From: CAVSRC01 sp963732845
GTDB lineage: Bacteria > Pseudomonadota > Alphaproteobacteria > Rhizobiales > Kaistiaceae
Direction of reading: 5' to 3'
Length of the DNA stretch: 64,000 bases
NCBI GenBank assembly: GCA_963732845.1
Contig: CAVTBE010000007.1
Location: 165,892-229,891 of the forward strand
Part shown: positions 54,702 to 63,017 of the stretch, in pieces
How the letters are laid out: every line of letters begins with the position of its first letter
How positions within the stretch are numbered: position 1 is the stretch's first letter
The notes under the pieces: generated by a model
The model's input: only the letters and a program-made list of their open reading frames with translations
Databases searched by the model: none
Told to the model about the DNA's origin: nothing
Position numbers and translations under genes: made by a program

Positions 54702-54760
54702 GCTTTGTTCAGCCGCACAGTCTAAACATGGCACCTGACAGACCTCTATGGAGGATGCCG
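54702..54760 (+). repeat. Leader repeat of TadG-like gene 2
   Basis: Ungapped match to the leader of gene 1 (see 53219-53283), reaching through the start codon and the first codons (ATGGAGGATGCCGTG here, ATGGAGGGTGCTGTG there). Confidence 0.65.
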
Positions 54761-56199
54761 TGCCTTTGCTTTCCCGCGCGGCGATTCACAGCCTCTTGGC
54801 CCGGTTCGCAGCGTCGCGCCGTGGCAACGTCGCCGTGATTTTCGCCATTGCCTTGATTCCCGTGATCGCCGCGATGGGCGTCGCGGTCGACTATACGCGC
54901 GCCGCCCAGACCAGCACCGAAATGCAGGACGCACTCGATGCGGCCTCGCTGGCGCTGTCCCGCCGGTCCGACCTGTCGACCATGACGCAGGCGCAGATCC
55001 AGAAGTTCGCCGAGGACTATTTCGCCGCCAATTTCCAGAACAGCGAACTGCAGGGCCTGACCCTGAACGCGTCCTACACGGTGACCGGGCCCTCGGTGAC
55101 GATCTCCGCATCCGGCAGCCTGCCGACCGACTTCATGGGCATCATTGGAACCAAGAACGTGCCGATCGGGAGTTCCTCGACGACGGTCTGGGGCGAAGCG
55201 AAGCTGCGCGTTGCGCTGGCCCTCGACAACACGACGTCGATGAACTCCTCCAGCAAGATGACCGCGCTCAAGGCGGCTACCCACAACCTGCTGACCCAGC
55301 TCAAGGGCGCCGCTTCGGTCAACGGCGACGTCTATGTGTCGATCATCCCCTTCGTGACGGACGTCAACGTCAAGGATATCGCCGGCAGCCCCTACTACAG
55401 CGCCAGCTGGGTGAAGTGGGACGGCACCTCCCACAATGACAACGACCTGTGGGACAACACCTACGGAACCACCCACGGCACCTGCACCGGCACCGCGCAA
55501 TGGATCAAGCACGGGCGGAGCTGGACCTACGTCAACCCGAGCGACGACCACAACCAGAACGATTGTGAGAGTGACGGCTTTACCTGGACGCCCGACCACA
55601 CCGTCTGGGACGGCTGCATCATGGACCGTGACCAGGATTACGACACGACCAACACGGCGCCGACGACATCCAATACCGCCACGCTGTTCCCAGCCCACCA
55701 GAACTATACGACGGATTGGTGGGGGAATGAGACCAACAACTGCCCAACGCCAATCATGGGCCTGAGCTACAACTGGACCGCGCTCAACAGCAAGGTCGAC
55801 GCCATGAGCCCGAACGGTTACACCAACCAGGCGATCGGCCTGCAATGGGCCTGGCAGTCGCTGACCATGTCGCCGTTCACGATACCGCCCTTCGACCCCA
55901 GCAAGGTCTACAAGCAGGTCATCATCCTGCTCACCGACGGTCTCAACACGAAGGATCGCTGGTACAACAATAAATCGCAGATTGACACGCGCCAGAAGAA
56001 GCTGTGCGACAACATCAAGGCGGCCGGCATCACCCTCTACACGGTCCAGGTGAACACGGGCGGCGATCCGACCTCGACGCTGCTGCAGGGCTGCGCCAGC
56101 GACTCCGACAAGTTCTTCTTGCTGACCAACGCCAACCAGATCGTGACGACCTTCCAGCAGATCGGCACCGAGCTGTCCGAGTTGAGGATTTCTAAATAG
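54748..56199 (+). CDS. TadG-like pilus-assembly protein with von Willebrand A domain (copy 2)
   Basis: 483 residues, a tandem paralogue of the preceding gene, with the same N-terminal helix (RRGNVAVIFAIALIPVIAAM), stalk and vWA core (IYKQ/VYKQVIILLTDGLNTKDRWY). It has a longer insertion of about 30 residues carrying three extra Cys/Trp-rich strands. The metal-site motif reads ALDNTTSMNSSSKM, with Thr in place of the usual Gly, so divalent-metal binding may differ from copy 1. A 12-bp perfect hairpin follows the stop. Confidence 0.82.
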   Translation: MEDAVPLLSRAAIHSLLARFAASRRGNVAVIFAIALIPVIAAMGVAVDYTRAAQTSTEMQDALDAASLALSRRSDLSTMTQAQIQKFAEDYFAANFQNSELQGLTLNASYTVTGPSVTISASGSLPTDFMGIIGTKNVPIGSSSTTVWGEAKLRVALALDNTTSMNSSSKMTALKAATHNLLTQLKGAASVNGDVYVSIIPFVTDVNVKDIAGSPYYSASWVKWDGTSHNDNDLWDNTYGTTHGTCTGTAQWIKHGRSWTYVNPSDDHNQNDCESDGFTWTPDHTVWDGCIMDRDQDYDTTNTAPTTSNTATLFPAHQNYTTDWWGNETNNCPTPIMGLSYNWTALNSKVDAMSPNGYTNQAIGLQWAWQSLTMSPFTIPPFDPSKVYKQVIILLTDGLNTKDRWYNNKSQIDTRQKKLCDNIKAAGITLYTVQVNTGGDPTSTLLQGCASDSDKFFLLTNANQIVTTFQQIGTELSELRISK

Positions 56200-56205
56200 C
56201 GGCAT

Positions 56206-56234
56206 CGTACGGCCACGCGACCCGTGGCCGTACG
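56206..56234 (+). terminator. Hairpin after TadG-like gene 2
   Basis: Perfect 12-bp stem CGTACGGCCACG / CGTGGCCGTACG with a 5-base loop, 6 bp after the stop. The tail is C-rich instead of T-rich, so termination strength is uncertain. Confidence 0.55.
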
Positions 56235-56519
56235 CCTGTCCCCATCGCAGGGCCGCGGCCCGGCTTCGGGCCACTGCCTGCGACCGGTCAGCCCATGCGA
56301 CTGATCTGATGGCGGGCGTCTCAGGTCGCGCACCGGCGACCGTCTGAATCGACGCCGGCAACCGCGTCTCGTGGCCTCCCCCCCGCACCAGAAGCCGCCC
56401 GGAACCCCCGGACAATTCCCCCAATCTCCTCGCGTCGGCGCGGCTGCAGGCGCGCGACCGTCAGAGACGCGCTGGCGCTCGAGAATGCGCGTCATCGGAC
56501 CGCGCGGCCCGATTGCCCT
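56235..56519. other. Non-coding gap before the isomerase promoter
   Basis: About 285 bp of GC-rich sequence between the hairpin and the promoter of the isomerase gene. I see no gene, repeat or structured RNA in it. Confidence 0.45.
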
Positions 56520-56573
56520 TTGACTGACCGCCACCGGCTACCTACCATTGGTCATACCACTGATAAGACCAAT
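56520..56573 (+). promoter_or_regulatory. Promoter with FadR-type (GntR) operator upstream of the isomerase
   Basis: TTGACT (56520-56525), 17 bp, TACCAT (56543-56548). Directly after it TGGTCATACCA (56549-56559) matches the TGGTNNNACCA pattern of FadR-subfamily GntR regulators. A wider inverted pair ATTGGTC / GACCAAT (56547-56553 and 56567-56573) overlaps it. Position at the expected transcription start suggests repression. Confidence 0.62.
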
Positions 56574-56600
56574 ACCCATCGACCGAGGGAGGTAATTGCA

Positions 56601-57116
56601 ATGGACGAAGCCAGGTCACCGCTAAACATCGCGGTTCCCCGACGCAGCACGATCGTGCTTGCCAACGATCACTGCGGCTATCCGCTGAAGGGATTCGTCA
56701 AGAAGCTGCTCGAGGAGTTTTGCGACGAGGTCATCGATGTCGGCGCCCAGTCCGAGGAGCCGGTGGATTTTCCGGACGTGACCCGCAAGGCAATGGCGCT
56801 CATCACCGACGGCACCGCCGAGCGGGCCGTGCTCGTCTGCGGCACCGGAGCCGGCGCCTGCATCGCCGCCAACAAGACGCCGGGCATCCGCGCGGCGGTT
56901 GCCACCGAGCCCTACGTGGCGCGGCAGGCGGTCGAACATGACAACGTCAACGTGCTCTGCATGGGCGCCTGGGTCATCGGCCAGCAGGTCGCCGCCGACG
57001 TGGTGCGGGCGTTCCTCGCCGCCGAATTCAGCACCGACGAGCATTTCCGCCGACGCGTCGCCAAGCTCGACGAGATGGACCGGCAGATCAGCGGCAAAGC
57101 CGGCGGGGGGAAATGA
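56601..57116 (+). CDS. RpiB/LacA/LacB-family sugar-phosphate isomerase
   Basis: 171 residues. TIVLANDHCGYPLKGFVKKL, VIDVGAQSEEPVDFPDVTRK and the catalytic region LVCGTGAGACIAANKTPGIR are intact, as is the EHDNVNVLCMGAW loop. The family isomerises ribose-5-P, allose-6-P, galactose-6-P or four-carbon sugar phosphates; which one applies here is open. ATG 56601 follows an ideal GGGAGGTAATTGCA site. It is coupled to the next gene by ATGA overlap. Confidence 0.87.
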   Translation: MDEARSPLNIAVPRRSTIVLANDHCGYPLKGFVKKLLEEFCDEVIDVGAQSEEPVDFPDVTRKAMALITDGTAERAVLVCGTGAGACIAANKTPGIRAAVATEPYVARQAVEHDNVNVLCMGAWVIGQQVAADVVRAFLAAEFSTDEHFRRRVAKLDEMDRQISGKAGGGK

Positions 57117-57911
57117 CCGTCATGGACGCGAAGAAACGCAAGGAGATCCTCGACACAGTCGCCAAGCTCCGGGTGACCGACATCCGCGACGGCATGGACT
57201 GGAACGGCCTGCACTTCCGCGGGTCGGTTTCGCCCGAAATCCGCCCGCTGTGGCGCACCAAGGCAGCCGGCTTCGCCCGCACCTGCCGGCATATCCCGAC
57301 CCAGCAGGGCATCCCGCAAATGTCGCCCGACGACTACACCAAGTGGGCTTACGAGTACTGGTACGGCCGCATCTTCGACATGGGCGACTTTCCCTCGACC
57401 GTCGAGGATGGCGATTTCCTGGTCGTCGACACCTGCGGCACGCAGACGCCCGCAACCGGCTCGATGGACTCCATGATGTGGGCGGCGCGCGGCATGCGCG
57501 GCGCCCTCACCAACGGCGGCACGCGCGACACCGACGAGGCGATCTACCAGAAGGCTCTGCCGGTGTGGAGCCGCTGGATCGTGCAGCCGATGTACCAGGG
57601 CCGGGTCGAATGGGGCGGCCACGACATGCCGGTCGAGATCGGCGGCGTACTCGTGCGCCCCGGCGACCTGGTGGTTGCCGATGGCGACGGGGCGATCGTG
57701 GTTCCCATCGAGGTGGTCGACGACGTGCTGAAATACGCCATCGCTGAAATACGCCATCCAGGGATCGGAGAACGACAAGGTCGCCCGCAAGATGCTGTTC
57801 GACCATCTCGGCATTCCCCACGACGAGTCGGTGAAACCGGTCTTCGACGTGCCGCCGCATCCCTATGCCCTGACGGCGGAATCGCTTGCCAAACGGCTAC
57901 CAAAGCGATGA
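57113..57911 (+). pseudogene. RraA-like protein disrupted by a 16-bp tandem duplication
   Basis: 260 residues when one repeat copy is removed. IRDGMDWNGLHFRGSVSPEI starts the fold, and DTCGTQTPATGSMDSMMWAA and GMRGALTNGGTRDTDEA carry the Gly and Arg-Asp residues of the RraA/aldolase-like site. The duplication at 57727-57758 shifts the frame after DDVLKYAI; with one copy the sequence continues QGSENDKVARKMLFDHLG to a stop at 57909-57911. Only the last 45 residues are affected, so a truncated product might still fold. Family members include oxaloacetate decarboxylase and 4-hydroxy-4-methyl-2-oxoglutarate aldolase. Confidence 0.85.
57727..57758 (+). repeat. 16-bp perfect tandem duplication
   Basis: GCTGAAATACGCCATC occurs twice back to back (57727-57742 and 57743-57758). 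The unit is not a multiple of three and disrupts the RraA-like frame. Confidence 0.93.
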
Positions 57912-57931
57912 CGCCGGCGGGCTGCGGCAAC

Positions 57932-57974
57932 GCTATAGCCGCTTCCTATATGGCACGTCGCCAGACGCTAGTTG
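57932..57974 (+). promoter_or_regulatory. Shared 43-bp element, copy 1 (upstream of the sugar ABC operon)
   Basis: GCTATAG-N7-CTATA-N6-GTCGCCAGACGCTAGTTG. TATAG-N7-CTATA is an inverted repeat. The same layout with identical spacing is at 62903-62945. Twenty base pairs after the RraA-like stop; probably an operator/promoter for the CUT1 transporter genes. Confidence 0.65.
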
Positions 57975-58013
57975 TCGCAGGCGAAGCGCGCATGTCACAG
58001 GTCTAGACGGAGG

Positions 58014-58090
58014 AGAGGTGCCAGCAACGCACCACCTCTTGCATACGAGATTGCAGGCCTGTGAAAGCCCAGTAGTAAAACAAGAGGTGG
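58014..58090 (+). other. Two mutually exclusive hairpins in the leader
   Basis: AGAGGTG (58014-58020) can pair with CACCTCT (58033-58039). Alternatively CCACCTCTTG (58032-58041) pairs perfectly with CAAGAGGTGG (58081-58090). The middle strand is shared, the hallmark of attenuator or riboswitch-like switching. Confidence 0.4.
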
Positions 58091-58225
58091 GAGCGGCCCG
58101 CCGATGCGGCCGGTCCCGCCCACCGCAGAAGCCCAGCTCATGGGTTCACGGCAAGATGCCGGCGGCAATGGCCGGAGCGGTTGATGCCTCGGCGGTCGTG
58201 CCGGGGCGCCAAAAGGGAGGACTGA

Positions 58226-58312
58226 ATGACTTCCAGGGGCGTCTCGATCGCGGACTGCCGCGCTCAAGCGATACGGCACGCCACGCGCGTTCGCGTGCCG
58301 GCCGCGGTGTGA
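58226..58312 (+). CDS. Possible small leader peptide (28 residues)
   Basis: ATG 58226 is preceded by GGGAGGACTGA, a good ribosome site, and reads MTSRGVSIADCRAQAIRHAT plus eight residues to a TGA. It is basic and has no recognised family. Listed only because of the ribosome site and its leader position; chance is quite possible. Confidence 0.2.
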   Translation: MTSRGVSIADCRAQAIRHATRVRVPAAV

Positions 58313-58387
58313 CGATCAGTCGGACGCCGATCTGTGACTGGCAGTCGTCGGGCCAATCATGAACTACCAAACAAGGGAGGAGACACA

Positions 58388-59717
58388 GTGAAACCAAATT
58401 CGGGACAAAACAGAATCGTCAGGACGGGGCTTGCCCTGCTCGCGGCCGGAGTGATGTCGCTGACGACGGTGCCGTTCGGTGCGAGCGCCCAGGGAGAGGA
58501 GCTCAACGGCAACATCCGCTTCACATGGTGGGGCTCGACGACCCGGAACCAGAAGACGGAACAGATCATCAAGCTGTTCGAGCAGGCGAACCCGGGCGTC
58601 AAGATCACGGCCGAGCCGGGCGAATGGAACAGCTACTGGGACAAGCTGACGATCCAGGCGGCCAGCGGTAACCAGCCGTGCTCGCTGACCATGCAGTCCC
58701 GCTGGCTCAACCAGTACGCCGATCCGGCGATTCTGAAGCCGCTCGACGACCTGGTTGCGTCTGGCGAGTTGGACACCTCCGGCGTCGCCAAGTCGGTGAT
58801 CGAACTCTGCTCGCGGCCCGGATGGCAAACTGTACTTCATTCCGAGCGGCGTGTTCTACTTCGTCCTGTTCATGAACAAGACGGAGATCGAAAAGGCCGG
58901 CTTGCAGCTTCCGCCGAACGACTGGACGTGGGACGACTACGCCAAGTTCGTCACCGAACTGTCCAAGAAGCTCCCCGAGGGCACGTATGCCAGCGGTGAC
59001 CTGGGCAACCTCCCCGACGCCTTTACCAACTGGGTGCAGGGTCACGGCGATCACCTGTTCGACGCCGAAGGATCGTTCGCGGTGTCCAAGCAGACGATCG
59101 TCGACTACTTCAACTTCTGGGAAGATCTGCGCAAGGCCGGCGTGACCGAGCCCGCTGACAAGATGGCCGAGATCCCGGACAACATCATTGACGATACGCT
59201 TCTGGCCAAGGGCCAGGTCGCCATCGACGGGCGCCCGGCGAACCAGCTCGACGCGCACAATCGCGTGCTCACCAAGGCCGCACCGGGCGAGGAACTCGTC
59301 ATCCATACCTATCCAGTCGGGCCGCAGGGCGCGGGCGACGACATCGGCACCAACGGCTTCGCGATCGGCGCTTCCTGCGACGAAAACGGCACCAAGATCG
59401 CCGCCGCGTGGTCGAACTTCTTCCTGGAGAACGAACAGGCCGCCGACATCTACCTGTCGGACAACGGCGTGGTTTCGGTCGACAGGTTCCAGGAGAAGCA
59501 GGGGAACGACCCGAACCTGACAGAAGGACAGCGCCAGCTCGTCAAGGTCTTCCAGGTGGTCGCACCACGTGCCCACGCGGCGTACTATCCGAGCGGCGGC
59601 TATCAGGCCCTCAATCAGGCGCTCATGTCGACCTACAAGTCCGTGGCCTTCGGCAAGTTGACGCCCGATGAGGGAGCCGATGCCATGATCAAGCAGGTCA
59701 AGAGCCTCATGCGCTGA
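58388..59717 (+). pseudogene. CUT1 sugar ABC transporter binding protein with one frameshift
   Basis: About 442 residues if repaired, GTG start fixed by AAGGGAGGAG. Signal peptide to about residue 34 (MSLTTVPFGASAQG), then IRFTWWGSTTRNQKTEQIIK, FEQANPGVKITAEPGEWNSY and the COG1653 pattern. Near 58805 an extra C shifts the frame; without it IESARGPDGKLYFIPSGVFY continues smoothly into FVLFMNKTEIEKAGLQLPPN and the rest to 59717. An oligosaccharide-binding protein of unknown sugar. The break precedes most of the C-terminal lobe, so the protein would be non-functional as read. Confidence 0.85.
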
Positions 59718-59766
59718 TCGTGCATTTTTCGGCCGGCGCCATCTTCGGTGCCGGCCGAAGAGGCCT

Positions 59767-60777
59767 ATGATGATCCATCCTGATCGGACCATGAGAGCAT
59801 CCGTGGCAAGAATCGAGGGCGCTCTCTCGGAAGCGCCGACCAAAGATGGGAAAAGCCAGCCGGCCATGGCGGCTCGCAGACGCTCCAGACTGACCCCCAG
59901 GCAACTCGAAAACCGGGCCGCGCACCTGTTCCTGTTGCCGTGGTTCGTCGGGCTCATCGCGATCACGCTCGGCCCGGTGCTGGTGTCGCTCTACCTGTCC
60001 TTCACCCGCTACAACATCCTCAAGCCGCCACGCTGGGTGAGCCTGGAAAACTACATCTACATGTTCACCGAGGACCCGGACTTCTGGCCCGCGGTGAAGG
60101 TGACATTCTTCTATGTCGGATGGGACGTTCCGCTCGTCCTGGTGATGTCGCTGGCGGTTGCCGCCGTGCTCAACCGCGGCCTGTCGGGCCTCGCGATCTA
60201 CCGATCGATCTTCTACATCCCCTCGCTGATCGGCTCGAGCGTCGCCATCGGCCTCCTGTGGCGACAGGTGTTCGGCTCGGAAGGCATCTTCAACGACTTC
60301 CTGGCGCTCTTCGGCGTTCCCGGCACCAGCTGGGTGACGACGCCCTCCACGGCGCCCTGGACTTTGGTCAGCCTCGGCGTGTGGACGTTCGGCGCGCCCA
60401 TGGTGATCTTCCTCGCCGCCCTCCGGCAGATACCGACCTCGCTCTACGAGGCCGCCTCGATCGACGGCGCCTCGGCGATCACCAAGTTCCGCCGGATCAC
60501 GCTGCCTCTTCTGACCCCTGTCATCTTCTTCAACGTCGTGCTCACCATGATCCACGCCTTCCAGGCGTTCACGCAGTCCTTCGTGGTGTCGAACGGCACC
60601 GGCGGACCTGCGGACAGCACCCTGCTCTACACGCTCTACCTCTACCAGCGCGCCTTCGTGCATCTCGACATGGGCTACGCCTCGGCCATGGCCTGGCTGC
60701 TGCTGGTGGTCATCGCCGTCTTCACGGCCCTCCTGTTCTGGTCGGCCCGGTACTGGGTGTATTATGGCAATGACTGA
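59767..60777 (+). CDS. CUT1 sugar ABC transporter permease 1 (MalF-like)
   Basis: 336 residues, six helices. AHLFLLPWFVGLIAITLGPV is the first helix and the EAA loop is LYEAASIDGASAITKFRRIT. The cytoplasmic N-terminus before the first helix is long and basic (about 55 residues), so ATG 59791 is also possible. Overlaps permease 2 by 14 bp. Confidence 0.9.
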   Translation: MMIHPDRTMRASVARIEGALSEAPTKDGKSQPAMAARRRSRLTPRQLENRAAHLFLLPWFVGLIAITLGPVLVSLYLSFTRYNILKPPRWVSLENYIYMFTEDPDFWPAVKVTFFYVGWDVPLVLVMSLAVAAVLNRGLSGLAIYRSIFYIPSLIGSSVAIGLLWRQVFGSEGIFNDFLALFGVPGTSWVTTPSTAPWTLVSLGVWTFGAPMVIFLAALRQIPTSLYEAASIDGASAITKFRRITLPLLTPVIFFNVVLTMIHAFQAFTQSFVVSNGTGGPADSTLLYTLYLYQRAFVHLDMGYASAMAWLLLVVIAVFTALLFWSARYWVYYGND

Positions 60778-61666
60778 TCAGGCTACGAATCCACCCCCCC
60801 TGCGCAGCAAGAAGGCCCGTGCGCGGACGACGCTGACGCCGGGGCGCGCGGCTCTCGCCCACGCCGGGCTCATCCTGCTGGCGGTGATCATGCTCTATCC
60901 CGTGGTCTGGATGGCCATGGCCTCGTTTCGCCCGCAATCGGAGATCTTCGCTGGCGGCGGCCTCATCCCGACGACTTGGACGCTGCACAACTACATCGCC
61001 GGCTGGAAATTCTTCGGCAGCGTCACTTTCTCCACCTTCTACATCAACTCGTTCATCATCTGCGCGCTGTCGGTGGTCGGCAACGTGCTCGCCTGCAGCC
61101 TGGCCGGCTACGCCTTCGCCCGGCTGAACTTCCGCCTGAAGTGGCTGTGGTTCTCAATCATGGTCGGTTCGATCATGCTGCCGATCCACGCCCAGCTGAT
61201 CCCGCAGTACATCGCCTTCGTGAAGATCGGGTGGGTCAACACGGTGCTGCCGCTGGTCGTGCCGAAGTTCCTGGCGACCGACGCCTTCTTCATCTTCCTG
61301 ATGGTGCAGTTCATGCGCACCCTGCCGATCGAGCTCGAGCAGGCAGCGATGATCGACGGCGCCTCCTATTGGCAGCGCTTCACGCGCATCATCCTTCCCT
61401 TGTGCGTGCCGGCGATCGTGACGACGTCGATCTTCACGTTCATCAATTCCTACAACGACTTTCTCGGCCAGCTCATCTACCTGTCCGGCCTTTCCCGCAT
61501 GACCGTGCCGCTGGCCCTGCGCATGTTCGTCGATACCGGCGGCGGGCAATCCGACTTCGGCGCCATGTTCGCCATGGCGACGCTGGCGATCGGCCCGGTT
61601 TTCGGATTCTTCATCGCCTCCCAGCGCTACCTGGTGCAGGGCGTGGCAACCCAGGGCTTCAAGTAG
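60764..61666 (+). CDS. CUT1 sugar ABC transporter permease 2 (MalG-like)
   Basis: 300 residues, six helices. IMLYPVVWMAMASFRPQSEI and AGYAFARLNFRLKWLWFSIM are typical of MalG-type subunits; the EAA loop reads LEQAAMIDGASYWQRFTRII. Conserved downstream spacing (16 bp) to the ATPase gene. Confidence 0.91.
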   Translation: MAMTDQATNPPPLRSKKARARTTLTPGRAALAHAGLILLAVIMLYPVVWMAMASFRPQSEIFAGGGLIPTTWTLHNYIAGWKFFGSVTFSTFYINSFIICALSVVGNVLACSLAGYAFARLNFRLKWLWFSIMVGSIMLPIHAQLIPQYIAFVKIGWVNTVLPLVVPKFLATDAFFIFLMVQFMRTLPIELEQAAMIDGASYWQRFTRIILPLCVPAIVTTSIFTFINSYNDFLGQLIYLSGLSRMTVPLALRMFVDTGGGQSDFGAMFAMATLAIGPVFGFFIASQRYLVQGVATQGFK

Positions 61667-61682
61667 GCGCGTGGAGGATTGA

Positions 61683-62864
61683 ATGGCCACGGTAGTACTC
61701 GACAAACTTACCAAGAATTACGGCAACGGCGCCCTGATGGCCGTCAGCAACCTGAGCATCGATATCGAGGACGGCGAGTTCCTCGTCCTGGTCGGCCCCT
61801 CGGGCTGCGGCAAGTCGACGGCCCTTCGCATGATCGCAGGCCTGGAAGAGATCACCAGCGGTGAGGTGCGCATCGACGGCGAGGTCATGAACGATGTACA
61901 CGCCAAGGACCGCGACATCGCCATGGTCTTCCAAAACTATGCGCTCTATCCGCACATGTCGGTCTACGACAACATCGCCTTCGCCCTGCAGATCCAGAAG
62001 CGGCCGAAGGCCGAGATCGACCAGCGCGTGCGCGAGGCGGCGCGCATCCTCGAGCTCGAAGACCTGCTCAAGCGGCGTCCCGGCCAGCTTTCCGGCGGCC
62101 AGCGCCAGCGCGTTGCCATGGGCCGCGCCATCGTGCGCAAGCCGGCGGTGTTCCTGATGGACGAGCCGCTGTCCAACCTCGATGCCAAGCTGCGCGTGCA
62201 GATGCGCGCCGAGATCGCCCGGATCCAGCACCGGCTCGGCGTCACCACGGTCTACGTCACCCACGACCAGACCGAGGCGATGACCATGGGCGACCGCGTC
62301 GTGCTGCTGCGCGACGGCGTGCTGCAGCAGGTCGACACGCCCGACCTCATTTACAACCGGCCGAAGAACACCTTCGTCGCGACCTTCATCGGCTCGCCGA
62401 CCATGAACCTCTACTACGCCGAAGCCGGCACGGCAGGCGCCGACGGCATGCCGCTCAGGATCGGCTCGAACCATCTGACCATTCCGCCGGCGACGCTGGA
62501 AACGCGGCCGGGGCTTGCCCGCCACGCCGGCAACCGCATCATCCTGGGCGTGCGCCCGGAGGACCTTTCCGACGCCACCCTCCACCCCAACCCGCCCGAC
62601 AGCACCATCACCATCGACGTCGATCTCGTCGAGGCGCTGGGCTCCGACATCATCGTGCATTTCAGCCTCGACGCGGAAGGCGTCCTCATCAGGAGTTCCG
62701 ACGCCCTGCAGGAACTCAACGTCGAGCAGACCGGCGGCGGCCGCGGCATCGCCCGCCTGACGCCGAAGAGCCGGGTCGCCGAAGGCCAGTCGGTAACGCT
62801 GGCCGTCGACCTGGAGCGGCTACACTTTTTCGACGCCGGCTCGCATGCGGCGATCTGGAAATAA
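61683..62864 (+). CDS. CUT1 sugar ABC transporter ATPase (MalK/UgpC-like)
   Basis: 393 residues. Walker A GPSGCGKSTALRMIAG, Q-loop FQNYALYPHMSVYDN, signature LSGGQRQRVAMGRAIVR, Walker B VFLMDEPLSNLDAK, H-loop VTHDQTEAMTMGD. The C-terminal 130 residues are a TOBE/OB domain (ILGVRPEDLSDATLHPNPP), as in ATPases that can also bind regulators. Energises uptake with the two permeases. Confidence 0.94.
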   Translation: MATVVLDKLTKNYGNGALMAVSNLSIDIEDGEFLVLVGPSGCGKSTALRMIAGLEEITSGEVRIDGEVMNDVHAKDRDIAMVFQNYALYPHMSVYDNIAFALQIQKRPKAEIDQRVREAARILELEDLLKRRPGQLSGGQRQRVAMGRAIVRKPAVFLMDEPLSNLDAKLRVQMRAEIARIQHRLGVTTVYVTHDQTEAMTMGDRVVLLRDGVLQQVDTPDLIYNRPKNTFVATFIGSPTMNLYYAEAGTAGADGMPLRIGSNHLTIPPATLETRPGLARHAGNRIILGVRPEDLSDATLHPNPPDSTITIDVDLVEALGSDIIVHFSLDAEGVLIRSSDALQELNVEQTGGGRGIARLTPKSRVAEGQSVTLAVDLERLHFFDAGSHAAIWK

Positions 62865-62902
62865 CGACGCTTGCCGGATGGCCGGCCCGGCACCGCTCTC
62901 AA

Positions 62903-62945
62903 GCTATAGAGCGGCACTATAGAGAAGGTCGCCAGACGCTAGTTG
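62903..62945 (+). promoter_or_regulatory. Shared 43-bp element, copy 2 (upstream of the aldehyde dehydrogenase)
   Basis: GCTATAG-N7-CTATA-N6-GTCGCCAGACGCTAGTTG, ungapped against 57932-57974 with the final 18 bases identical. The inner CTATAG at 62917-62922 is complete here, giving CTATAG-N7-CTATAG. It ends directly before an in-frame ATG at 62946. Confidence 0.68.
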
Positions 62946-63017
62946 ATGGTTGCGTTGCGGCTGTGCGATCTGTGGACCAATCCCAGCGGGCAAGCCCCGC
63001 ACAACAGCGTGAATGTC

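Larger units (their letters stand above)
57975..58387 (+). other. Long leader region of the CUT1 sugar transporter operon
   Basis: About 410 bp without a clear gene, between the shared element and the binding-protein start. It holds two competing hairpins (58014-58090), a possible 28-codon frame (58226-58312) and an excellent ribosome site AAGGGAGGAG just before the GTG at 58388. A regulated leader RNA is possible. Confidence 0.45.

Noticed and set aside
57975..58387. Group II intron or other catalytic RNA remnant in the long leader
   Set aside because: I found neither a domain V-like hairpin nor any reverse-transcriptase fragment.
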